The position numbers and the translations under genes were made by a program. DNA of 39,941 bases from an uncultured Bacilli bacterium (lineage in GTDB: Bacteria > Bacillota_I > Bacilli_A > RF39 > UBA660): contig CANQWB010000008.1 in the NCBI GenBank assembly GCA_947627435.1, positions 1 through 39,941 on the forward strand, written 5' to 3'. Below, in pieces: positions 20,392 to 28,688 of the stretch (the first letter of the stretch is position 1; each line of letters opens with the position of its first letter). The notes below the pieces were generated by a model that had not been told where the DNA came from, ran no database searches, and was given only the letters and a program-made list of their open reading frames with translations.

Positions 20392-20797
20392 AAAGAAAAA
20401 AGGTTTAGGCAAATTACTAACTGGTGTTGCGATTGGTGCTGGATTAGGGGTATTATTTGCTCCTAAAAAAGGATCTGATACCAGAAAAGATTTAAAAGAT
20501 AAATTTGATGATATGTTAGATAAAGCCAAAACTTTGGATAAAAAAGAAGTAAAAGAAAATATTGAAAATAAAATTTATGAAATTAAAGAAAGTTTATCTG
20601 ATTTAGATAAAGAAAAAGTAGTTGCAATAGCTAAGAAAAAAGCGAAAGATATTCAAAATAAAGCTGAAGAATTAGTTGAATATGCTATAGAAAAAGGAAC
20701 ACCAGTATTAGAAAAAGCTGCTCAATCTGTTCGTGAAAAAGCTATCGTTGTAACGAAAGAAGTATTAAATAAATTAGAAAAAGAAGGTACTAAATAA
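20366..20797 (+). CDS. YtxH domain-containing protein
   Basis: LGKLLTGVAIGAGLGVLFAPKKGSDTRKDLKDKFDDM is YtxH-like; start trimmed. Confidence 0.8.
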   Translation: MKMKKKETKKKKGLGKLLTGVAIGAGLGVLFAPKKGSDTRKDLKDKFDDMLDKAKTLDKKEVKENIENKIYEIKESLSDLDKEKVVAIAKKKAKDIQNKAEELVEYAIEKGTPVLEKAAQSVREKAIVVTKEVLNKLEKEGTK

Positions 20798-20823
20798 GAA
20801 TCTTGCAATCAAGATTCTTTTTT
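20798..20823 (+). terminator. Intrinsic terminator
   Basis: agaatcttgcaatcaagattcttttttg inverted repeat + T-run. Confidence 0.7.
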
Positions 20824-20837
20824 GTTATAATTGAGAT

Positions 20838-20946
20838 GTCAAATAAATCATAGAATAGTTTGTAAGTAGGAGATATTTTGATATTTGCTATTTGTAAACG
20901 GGGGGGGGGTACCCCTCTTTTTTTATTGTCTAAAGGAGTGAAAGAT
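20838..20946 (+). promoter_or_regulatory. Conserved 5' leader, copy 3, 10-G tract (20900-20909)
   Basis: Shares both ends and the poly-G/hairpin/T-run with copies 1 and 2; TATAAT at 20826-20831. Confidence 0.85.
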
Positions 20947-22203
20947 ATGAAGAAAAAGGGATTCGCAACTAGTGCTATATTATATACATTGTTATTATTG
21001 TTTTTAATTTTATTGGTAGGAATATTAAGTAATTTAGAAAATAGAAAAATAATATTGGATCAATTAAAAAAAGAAACAAAAGAACAATTAGAAGGTTCTA
21101 TTCAAAAAGAAGAAGTAATGAAAGTATATGGGGTAAGAAGAGCATTAAATACAAGTGTAACAGCGTGGGAGAGAATAGATGATTCTAAGGACTTAGAAGC
21201 AACTGCTATTAAAAATCAAAGTGATTTAGAGAAAGGTGTAAGAAATGACTTTGATGAAATTTATCCATGGAGTGGAATTAAGACATATAACTATGATACA
21301 ACCACAAAGAAAATAACAGCCTGGATAGGAGAAACAGGATTTACATTTGATGGAAGTAAAGGAGAAGTATTAACATATATACCAGAGTTTTATTATAAAA
21401 GAGAGCAGAAAGATGGATATGAATACATATACATATCCAAAGATCAAGTAGATGAAACATATCAGAAAAGTGAAGCATTTTCAATAGGAAGATATACGAT
21501 GTCAGGAAATAGTTCAGGAGTACATAGTGCCAGTGGAAAATCACCATTGGCAAGTATCACTATTGTACAAGCAAGAAATTATGCAAAACAATTAGGAGAA
21601 GGATTTAGTCAATTAGATTATCATTACTTTATTATTCAATTATTATATTTAGTAGAATATGCAGATTATGATTCTCAAACTAAATTAGGAAAGGGTAATG
21701 TAAATAATAGTATAACAATTGCAAGCGGAGGATGCAATGAATTAAAAATGAAATCAGGAACTTTATATAATGATGGAAAACATTCGATGATTTATCGAGG
21801 CATGGAAGACATATATGGAAATATATTTCAATTTGTAGATGGAATAAATATTCAAAATAATCAAGCATATGTATGCGATGATCCAAGTCAATATCAATCA
21901 GATATATTTACTGGATGTTATCAACAAATAGGATATAAGAATGCAAATAGTATTGCGAATGGATATATAAAGAAATTAGAATATGATGTCAATCATCCAA
22001 TAATAAGTTTTCCAACAGAAATAGGTGGAAGTGAAAATACATATATTTCAGATTATTATTGGCAAACATCTGGAAATAAAATAGCTCTTGTCGGCGGGGA
22101 TTGGGATCGCGATTCTCGGGCTGGCTTGTGGTGTTGGCTTATGAATGGTATTTCGTCTAGTGCTGGTGCTAGCATTGGTGCTCGTCTTATTAAATATAAA
22201 TAA
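20947..22203 (+). CDS. Single-TM anchored protein with C-terminal CLec/DGR-target-like domain (paralogue 3)
   Basis: Different N-terminal anchor (KKKGFATSAILYTLLLLFLILLVGILSNLENRK); same C-terminal domain, ending VGGDWDRDSRAGLWCWLMNGISSSAGASIGARLIKYK. Confidence 0.85.
   Translation: MKKKGFATSAILYTLLLLFLILLVGILSNLENRKIILDQLKKETKEQLEGSIQKEEVMKVYGVRRALNTSVTAWERIDDSKDLEATAIKNQSDLEKGVRNDFDEIYPWSGIKTYNYDTTTKKITAWIGETGFTFDGSKGEVLTYIPEFYYKREQKDGYEYIYISKDQVDETYQKSEAFSIGRYTMSGNSSGVHSASGKSPLASITIVQARNYAKQLGEGFSQLDYHYFIIQLLYLVEYADYDSQTKLGKGNVNNSITIASGGCNELKMKSGTLYNDGKHSMIYRGMEDIYGNIFQFVDGINIQNNQAYVCDDPSQYQSDIFTGCYQQIGYKNANSIANGYIKKLEYDVNHPIISFPTEIGGSENTYISDYYWQTSGNKIALVGGDWDRDSRAGLWCWLMNGISSSAGASIGARLIKYK
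22084..22191 (+). other. Candidate DGR variable region, paralogue 3
   Basis: 108 nt, only 11 A and 57 G+C by hand count; shares G/C/T-rich blocks with 14829-14936. Confidence 0.65.
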
Positions 22204-22205
22204 TC

Positions 22206-22242
22206 AAAAAAGAAGATTTTATGAGGAATCTTCTTTTTGTAT
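22206..22242 (+). terminator. Intrinsic terminator
   Basis: aagaagatt...aatcttctttttg. Confidence 0.65.
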
Positions 22243-22252
22243 ATTTTTCATT

Positions 22253-22513
22253 TTATCTAGCTTCTACAATGAGCTTGATAGCTGTTCTTTCTTCACCATC
22301 AATTACAATATCAGTAAAAGCAGGAATACAAATTAAATTTTTTCCACTTGGTGCAACAAAACCTCTTGCAATTGCAATTGCTTTAATCGCTTGATTTAAT
22401 GCTCCAGCACCAATAGCTTGAATTTCCACAGTTTCTTTTTCTCTAAATACATTCGCGAGTGCTCCTGCCACTGAATTTGGATTTGATTTTGCCCCAACTT
22501 TAAGTGTTTCCAT
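22253..22513 (-). CDS. spoVS: Stage V sporulation protein S
   Basis: METLKVGAKSNPNSVAGALANVFREKETVEIQAIGAGALNQAIKAIAIARGFVAPSG. Confidence 0.95.
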   Translation of the reverse strand: METLKVGAKSNPNSVAGALANVFREKETVEIQAIGAGALNQAIKAIAIARGFVAPSGKNLICIPAFTDIVIDGEERTAIKLIVEAR

Positions 22514-22629
22514 AAATATATCTTCCTTTCTTTGTTACATTAAATCATATGAAAATAAAACTAAATTATGAACTAATTGTTATACCAAATTTGAAATAGG
22601 AAATAATAATAATAGAAAGGCATGATTTT

Positions 22630-22866
22630 ATGGAATTATATGATATGATTTTAAAATCTGACGATCCTAACCCATTTTTAAATATTGGTGTGCATAAATT
22701 AAAACAAGAACTTAATTTTTATCAAAAAAGATTACTGGGTTTATTTATGGTAATGCAACTAGAAGATATGAATCAATATGAAGAAGAAATTAAAGAGATT
22801 GAGAAAAAAATAGAAAGACTAAATGAATGCATTTACCATTTAAAACAAAAAAATCAATCCAAATAA
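22630..22866 (+). CDS. Hypothetical protein
   Basis: 78-aa helical ORF with an upstream AGAAAGG SD. Confidence 0.55.
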   Translation: MELYDMILKSDDPNPFLNIGVHKLKQELNFYQKRLLGLFMVMQLEDMNQYEEEIKEIEKKIERLNECIYHLKQKNQSK

Positions 22867-22917
22867 ATTTACAAGACATTTAAAACATAGTATAATGAAA
22901 AAGAATCGAGGGATACT

Positions 22918-23355
22918 ATGCAAGATGAAATGAAACGAGAAATTATTTTAGATCATTATCAAAATCCTAGGAATCGAGGATTAATAAAAGATACCAGTTA
23001 TATTCAAACAGATACTAATAATGAATCTTGTATTGATGAAATCCATTTGATGGTTAAAATTGAAGATGGGAAAATTGTAGATGCTCGTTTTGATGGAGAA
23101 GCATGTGCGATTTGTACCAGTTCGACTTCTATTATGGTAGAAACTTTAATCGGAAAAACAATAGAGGAAGCAATCAAAATTTATGAGAATTTTAGTCATA
23201 TGTTAAATGAAGAACCATATGATGAAAAAATATTAGAACAAGCCTTCGTATATAATGATATTTATAAACAGCCTAACCGAAAAAAATGTGCATTACTTCC
23301 ATGGTGGGGATTTGAAAAAGTAATAAATGAATATAAAAGTCGAGAAAATCAATAA
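22918..23355 (+). CDS. sufU: SufU-type Fe-S cluster assembly protein
   Basis: ILDHYQNPRNRGLI, FDGEACAICTSSTSIMVETLIGKT, C-terminal RKKCALLPW. Confidence 0.92.
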   Translation: MQDEMKREIILDHYQNPRNRGLIKDTSYIQTDTNNESCIDEIHLMVKIEDGKIVDARFDGEACAICTSSTSIMVETLIGKTIEEAIKIYENFSHMLNEEPYDEKILEQAFVYNDIYKQPNRKKCALLPWWGFEKVINEYKSRENQ

Positions 23356-23418
23356 AAAAGGATGATTTTCTTTTTATTTTTTTCATAATTTAGTATAATA
23401 AATAAGAAGGTGACTGAT

Positions 23419-24735
23419 ATGAAGACAATCTCAAAAAGTTTAAATGATGAAAAAGTAAGAAAAATATCAGAATATAAACATGAACCAGAATGGATGACTG
23501 ATTTTCGTTTACAAGCATATCAGAAATTTGAGGAACTGAAAAATCCAACTTTTGGGCCTCCACTTTCGATTGATTTTAATTTATTTACCTATTATAAAAA
23601 AGTAACGGATTCTGTAAAAAATAATTGGAAAGATGTAAAAAAAGATATTCAAGAAACTTTTTGTCAAATTGGGCTCATAGATTCAGAAAAAAAATATTTA
23701 GATGGTGTTGGTGCTCAATTTGAAAGTGAAGTCGTATACCATAATATGATTCAGGAATTAGCAGATAAAAAAGTGATCTTTTGTGATACGGATACTGCTT
23801 TGAAAGAATATCCTGATTTATTCAAAAAATATTTCAATCAATTGGTAAAATATGATGAAAATAAATATACGGCATTAAATAGCGCTGTATGGAGTGGAGG
23901 GACTTTTATTTATGTACCTCCTCATACCAAAATAGATCGCCCTTTACAAAGTTATTTCCGCATTAACAGTAAAAATATGGGACAGTTTGAACGTACTTTA
24001 ATTATAGTTGATGAAGGAAGTGAACTTCACTATATGGAAGGTTGTACTGCTCCTACTTACACATCAGATTCCTTACATGCTGCTGTTGTAGAAATCTATG
24101 TAGGAAAAAATGCAAAATGTCGTTATACTACCATTCAAAATTGGTCCAGTGATGTTTATAATTTAGTCACAAAAAGAGCAATAGTAGAAGAAAATGGTTT
24201 AATGGAATGGATTGATGGAAATATTGGTTCTAAAATCAATATGAAATATCCTTGTTGCATCTTAAATGGAAGAGGCGCCAAAGGGAACTGTATTAGTATT
24301 GCTGTAGCAACTGAAAATCAAATTCAAGATACAGGAGCTAAAATGATTCATTTAGCGCCAGAAACGACAAGTAATATCATCAGCAAATCAATTGCTGCTA
24401 AAGGAGGGAATGCATCTTACCGAGGAACTGTACATATTCATAAAAAAGCAAAAAATTCATATGCTACTGTCAAATGTGATACTATCATTGTAGATGATAT
24501 CTCTAAAAGTGATACTATTCCTAAAAATATTGTTGGAAATGATTCTTCATTCTTAGAACATGAAGCCACAGTATCTAAAATTAGTAAAGAAAAATTGTTT
24601 TATTTAATGAGTAGAGGTATTTCAGAGGAAAAAGCAAAAGAATTAATTATTATGGGCTTTATGGATCGTTTCCGTGAAGAATTACCAATGGAATATGCAG
24701 TAGAACTGAACCATTTACTAAAAAATTATTTTTAA
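23419..24735 (+). CDS. sufB: Fe-S cluster assembly protein SufB
   Basis: SGGTFIYVPPHTKIDRPLQSYFRIN, VDEGSELHYMEGCTAPTYTSDSLHAAVVEI, EHEATVSKISKEKLFYLMSRGISEEKAKELI. Confidence 0.95.
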   Translation: MKTISKSLNDEKVRKISEYKHEPEWMTDFRLQAYQKFEELKNPTFGPPLSIDFNLFTYYKKVTDSVKNNWKDVKKDIQETFCQIGLIDSEKKYLDGVGAQFESEVVYHNMIQELADKKVIFCDTDTALKEYPDLFKKYFNQLVKYDENKYTALNSAVWSGGTFIYVPPHTKIDRPLQSYFRINSKNMGQFERTLIIVDEGSELHYMEGCTAPTYTSDSLHAAVVEIYVGKNAKCRYTTIQNWSSDVYNLVTKRAIVEENGLMEWIDGNIGSKINMKYPCCILNGRGAKGNCISIAVATENQIQDTGAKMIHLAPETTSNIISKSIAAKGGNASYRGTVHIHKKAKNSYATVKCDTIIVDDISKSDTIPKNIVGNDSSFLEHEATVSKISKEKLFYLMSRGISEEKAKELIIMGFMDRFREELPMEYAVELNHLLKNYF

Positions 24736-24829
24736 AAAGTATAGAATTTATTATTTTGTTCAAAAAAACTGTTTAATATGAAAAATGTGTTTTACAAAAT
24801 TCATGTATTTTTTAAAATAAACATTCAAA

Positions 24830-24862
24830 AACAAGGAATTTGCCATTTGCATTCCTTGTTTT
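24830..24862 (+). terminator. Intrinsic terminator
   Basis: aaacaaggaat...attccttgttttt. Confidence 0.75.
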
Positions 24863-24900
24863 TGTTTTGTATTATGTCAACAGAAAGGAGGGAACCACAT

Positions 24901-25228
24901 GTTAAATCAAACAATCTTAGTTGGAAGATTGGTAAGAGATCCTGAGTTATACGAAACAGAAAATGGCAATAAAATTACCAATATTACATTAGCTGTTCCT
25001 AGAAGTTATAAAAATGTAGATGGTGAATATGAAACAGATTTTGTCAACTGTGTATTATGGCGCGGTGTTGCCGAAAATGCAGTAGAATACTGTAAAAAAG
25101 GAGATTTACTGGGAGTTAAAGGACACTTGCAAACAAGAACAGTTCAATTGGATGAAGAAACAAAACGGCAAGTGATGGAAGTCATTGCTGAAAAAGTAAC
25201 ATATCTTTCAAGCAAAAAAAACGACTAA
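24901..25228 (+). CDS. ssb: Single-stranded DNA-binding protein
   Basis: MLNQTILVGRLVRDPELYETENGNKITNITLAVPRSYKN; no acidic C-terminal tail (ORF-track start 24899). Confidence 0.85.
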
Positions 25229-25452
25229 GTTGCCTTGGTCAATCTTGTTACAGTATCTTCATATAGCAATGTATCAGGTGTTGTGTTAAATACTTCCGCC
25301 ATTTTTACTGCAAGTTCATATGTGATGCGCCTTTTTCCTTGTTCAATTTGCCAATAGTAAGTTTTACTAATCCCAAGTTTACGTGCCATCATTTCGCAAC
25401 TATATCCTTTGTCCAAACGGTGTTGTTTTAATACATACATCATACATTTCAC
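25225..25452 (-). CDS. XRE-family helix-turn-helix regulator
   Basis: LGISKTYYWQIEQGKRRITYELAVKMAEVFNTTPDTLL. Confidence 0.85.
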   Translation of the reverse strand: MKCMMYVLKQHRLDKGYSCEMMARKLGISKTYYWQIEQGKRRITYELAVKMAEVFNTTPDTLLYEDTVTRLTKAT

Positions 25453-25467
25453 CTTCCAAGATTCATT

Positions 25468-25570
25468 ATACGTTAACCAGATGTGAATTTCAAGAAGTGA
25501 AGCAAATTTATCGTTAACACATAGTGAATATTGAAAATAGGAATTATAATATGCTATAATGTTAGCGTAT
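25468..25570. promoter_or_regulatory. Shared intergenic operator region with three related sites
   Basis: ATACGTTAACCA (25468-25479), TATCGTTAACAC (25509-25520), ATACGCTAACAT on the minus strand (25559-25570). Confidence 0.5.
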
Positions 25571-25589
25571 AGAGAACGGAGGTGCCATC

Positions 25590-25910
25590 GTGATTAATGG
25601 TGAACTAATTAAAAACATAAGAATAAAACGAGGTCTATCACAACAGCAATTAGGAAATTTATTAGGTGTCACTAAAGTATCCATTTGTAGTTATGAAAAA
25701 GGAATTAGAACTCCTACTATGGAAGTATTTCTCAGACTATTAGATGTATTAGAAGTTACTCCAAATCAATTGATTGGTAGAGAAATTATGGCATTTTCAG
25801 AAGAAACTGAACCATATCAATTTCCAATTACCAAACAGGAATTAAAAATAATTCAAAGATATCGTCATGATGAACCTTTTCGTTTATATGTGCAAAAAGA
25901 ACTAAAATGA
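25590..25910 (+). CDS. XRE-family helix-turn-helix regulator
   Basis: IRIKRGLSQQQLGNLLGVTKVSICSYEKGIRTPTMEVFLRLLDVLEVTPNQLIG. Confidence 0.9.
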   Translation: MINGELIKNIRIKRGLSQQQLGNLLGVTKVSICSYEKGIRTPTMEVFLRLLDVLEVTPNQLIGREIMAFSEETEPYQFPITKQELKIIQRYRHDEPFRLYVQKELK

Positions 25911-26008
25911 GAGCAATCTCATTTTTATATGAAATAAAAAGTGTCAAGAACCTATAAATAAAGTGTCAGTTCCTTTTAAATTATGCTATAATCAAATTAG
26001 GTGAGAAT

Positions 26009-27280
26009 ATGAATAGTATTGCAATCATTACCAAGAAAAAAAATAAAGAAGAAATTACTCGAGAAGAAATTGCCTTTATGGTAAATGGGTATCTTGAAGG
26101 TGAAATTCCTGATTATCAGATGAGTGCTTTTTTAATGGCAATTGTATGTAATGGAATGACAGAAAGAGAAACCATTGATTTAACAGATGTTATGATTCAA
26201 AGTGGTGAAACCATTGATTTATCTAAAATTCATGGCAAAGTTGTCGACAAACATTCAACAGGTGGAATTGGTGATAAAACGACAATTGTACTTGCTCCTT
26301 TAGTTGCATCCTGTGGAGTAAAAGTTGCCAAAATGAGTGGCAGAGGTTTAGGCATCACTGGTGGAACCATTGATAAATTAGAATCCATTTCAGGTTTTGA
26401 AGTGGAATCAACCAAAGAAAAGTTTGTAGAACAAGTGAATAAAATTGGGGTTGCGATTATGAGTCAGACAGGAAATGTTGCCCCTGCTGATAAAAAAATA
26501 TATGCGTTAAGAGATGTAACTGGAACAACAGAATCCATTCCTTTGATTGCTTCTAGTATTATGAGCAAGAAAATTGCTTCTGGTGCAGATGCTATTGTAT
26601 TAGATGTCAAAGTAGGAAATGGAGCATTGATGAAAAATATAGAAGATGCTCGTGCTCTTGCAGACCGTATGATTGTAATTGGAAAACACTATCATAAACC
26701 TGTTAAATGTGTATTAACCAATATGGAAGAGCCTTTGGGATATGCAGTAGGTAATGGAATCGAAGTTATGGAATGCATTGATACCCTAAGAGGACATGGC
26801 CCAACAGATTTAAAAGAATTAGTACTTACATTAGGTAGTTTGATGGTTAGTATCGCAAAAGATTGTTCCAAAGAACAAGCTTATCATGAATTAGAAGAAA
26901 ATTTAAAAAATGAAAAAGGTTATAATAAATTAAAAGAAATGATTGCTTATCAAAATGGTAATATTGAAGATATAGAAGTGGATTCATTTATTTCTATCAA
27001 AAGTACTAATTCAGGATTTATTTCACATATAAATGCTGATCAAATTGGAGAAATTGTAAAAAAATTAGGTGCTGGAAGAATGCATAAAGAAGATACGATT
27101 GATCATGGAGTTGGGATTTCGTTGTCTGTGAAAGTAGGAGATTTTGTTTTAGAAAATGAAGAATTATTGAAAGTATATTACGATTTACAAGATGTTAATA
27201 TTCAGGAAATTCTAGATTGTTTTACTTTTTCGCAAGATGCTCCAAAGAAAACACCTCTCATTTTAGAGATTGTAGAATAA
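26009..27280 (+). CDS. pdp: Pyrimidine-nucleoside phosphorylase
   Basis: VDKHSTGGIGDKTTIVLAPLVASCGVKVAKMSGRGLGITGGTIDKLESI. Confidence 0.93.
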   Translation: MNSIAIITKKKNKEEITREEIAFMVNGYLEGEIPDYQMSAFLMAIVCNGMTERETIDLTDVMIQSGETIDLSKIHGKVVDKHSTGGIGDKTTIVLAPLVASCGVKVAKMSGRGLGITGGTIDKLESISGFEVESTKEKFVEQVNKIGVAIMSQTGNVAPADKKIYALRDVTGTTESIPLIASSIMSKKIASGADAIVLDVKVGNGALMKNIEDARALADRMIVIGKHYHKPVKCVLTNMEEPLGYAVGNGIEVMECIDTLRGHGPTDLKELVLTLGSLMVSIAKDCSKEQAYHELEENLKNEKGYNKLKEMIAYQNGNIEDIEVDSFISIKSTNSGFISHINADQIGEIVKKLGAGRMHKEDTIDHGVGISLSVKVGDFVLENEELLKVYYDLQDVNIQEILDCFTFSQDAPKKTPLILEIVE

Positions 27281-27389
27281 TTGGATAATCATTGTAAAAT
27301 ATAATAAGATGTCAAATAATGTCAATAATTTTAGAATTGCTTGAAACCAATTAGAATATGGTATATTATCATAATAAGGAGTGATAACC

Positions 27390-27593
27390 ATGATACAGCC
27401 TTCTATTGATAAATTATTAAGTCAGGTAGGTTCGAAATACTTATTGGTAAACTTAATTTCCAAACGTGTGCAAGAAATGCAAGAAAATAATCATTATCAA
27501 ATGCAAGAAAATGAATATTTTTCAAAAAAAGAAATTGGTCGTGCATTAGAAGAAGTGGCAAAAAATTTGATACATATAAAAGAAAGCGAATAA
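27390..27593 (+). CDS. rpoZ: DNA-directed RNA polymerase subunit omega
   Basis: IQPSIDKLLSQVGSKYLLVNLISKRVQEMQ...KKEIGRALEEV. Confidence 0.8.
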   Translation: MIQPSIDKLLSQVGSKYLLVNLISKRVQEMQENNHYQMQENEYFSKKEIGRALEEVAKNLIHIKESE

Positions 27594-27663
27594 GCTTTTT
27601 TTATTTGTAAAAAATATTTACAATACAAACAATTGTTTGATAAAATGGTAATAGGTGGTACAT

Positions 27664-28449
27664 ATGAAAGTTACAAAAATACAAAAAATGCGTAGTGGAA
27701 AATATAAAATAGAATTAGACAATCATCAGACAATTACAACCTATGATGAAGTTATTTTAAAAAATAATTTATTATTTAAAAAAGAATTGGATAGTGAATT
27801 AACCAATCAAATTGCAAAAGATACGAATACTTATGATGGATATTATAAAGCCCTAAAATATATTACAACCAAAATGCGTAGTGAAAAAGAAATGCATGAG
27901 TATTTAAAGAAACACGAAATTCCTTTACAAGAACAAGAATATATCATTCACAAATTAAAATCCAATGGACTATTGAATGATTCCCAATTTGCTGCGTCTT
28001 TTGTAGCGGATAAAGTACATTTATCTAATATGGGACCTTATCAAATCAGAAGAGAATTAGAGGGTCATAACATTGATTCTGATACCATTGAAAAACAATT
28101 ATCATCTTATGAAGATTCTATCTTTGCAGATAAATTAAAAAAAATGATGATGAAAAAAATTGCAGCCGATCATAAACATTCTAAATATCAGTTAGAGCAA
28201 AAATTAATGCAGGATTTTACTAATATGGGATATGATAGAGAACAAATTATGAGTGTATTAAATGAAATGGAACTCAATGATGATAAAACATTAGAAAAAG
28301 AGTATCAATCTTTATATCATAAATTATCAAAAAAATATCAGGGAAAAGAATTGTATATGCATTTAAAAACAAAACTGTATCAAAAAGGATTTTCCTTATC
28401 GGATATTCAGCATAAAATAGAGGAGGATTCATATGGAAGTGAAAATTAA
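27664..28449 (+). CDS. recX: Regulatory protein RecX
   Basis: ALKYITTKMRSEKEMHEYLKKHEI...LLNDSQFAASFVADKVHLSNMGPYQIRREL. Confidence 0.88.
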   Translation: MKVTKIQKMRSGKYKIELDNHQTITTYDEVILKNNLLFKKELDSELTNQIAKDTNTYDGYYKALKYITTKMRSEKEMHEYLKKHEIPLQEQEYIIHKLKSNGLLNDSQFAASFVADKVHLSNMGPYQIRRELEGHNIDSDTIEKQLSSYEDSIFADKLKKMMMKKIAADHKHSKYQLEQKLMQDFTNMGYDREQIMSVLNEMELNDDKTLEKEYQSLYHKLSKKYQGKELYMHLKTKLYQKGFSLSDIQHKIEEDSYGSEN

Positions 28450-28660
28450 AGGAATTTATCGTCATTATAAAGGAGACTATTATATAGTAGAAGATATTGC
28501 TACGCATAGTGAAACATTAGAAAAAATGGTTGTATACCGAGCATTATATGAGGATAGTCCATTATGGGTAAGACCTTATGATATGTTTTTAGATGAGGTC
28601 AATAAGAATGAACAAAAATATCGTTTTGAATTACAAGATATTAAAAGTAAGCATGTATAG
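28433..28660 (+). CDS. DUF1653-like protein
   Basis: GIYRHYKGDYYIVEDIATHSETLEKMVVYRALYEDSPLWVRPYDMFLDEV; overlaps the recX 3' end; SD aggagg. Confidence 0.85.
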   Translation: MEVKIKGIYRHYKGDYYIVEDIATHSETLEKMVVYRALYEDSPLWVRPYDMFLDEVNKNEQKYRFELQDIKSKHV

Positions 28661-28661
28661 A

Positions 28662-28688
28662 AAAAAACCAGTTCAACTGGTTTTTTCT
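28662..28688. terminator. Bidirectional terminator
   Basis: aaaaaaccagttcaactggttttttc between convergent genes. Confidence 0.8.

Noticed and set aside
13334-20946. Leader repeats as a CRISPR array or insertion sequence ends
   Set aside because: Only three copies, kilobases apart, each at the same distance from a paralogous start codon; no spacer pattern, transposase or terminal inverted repeats.
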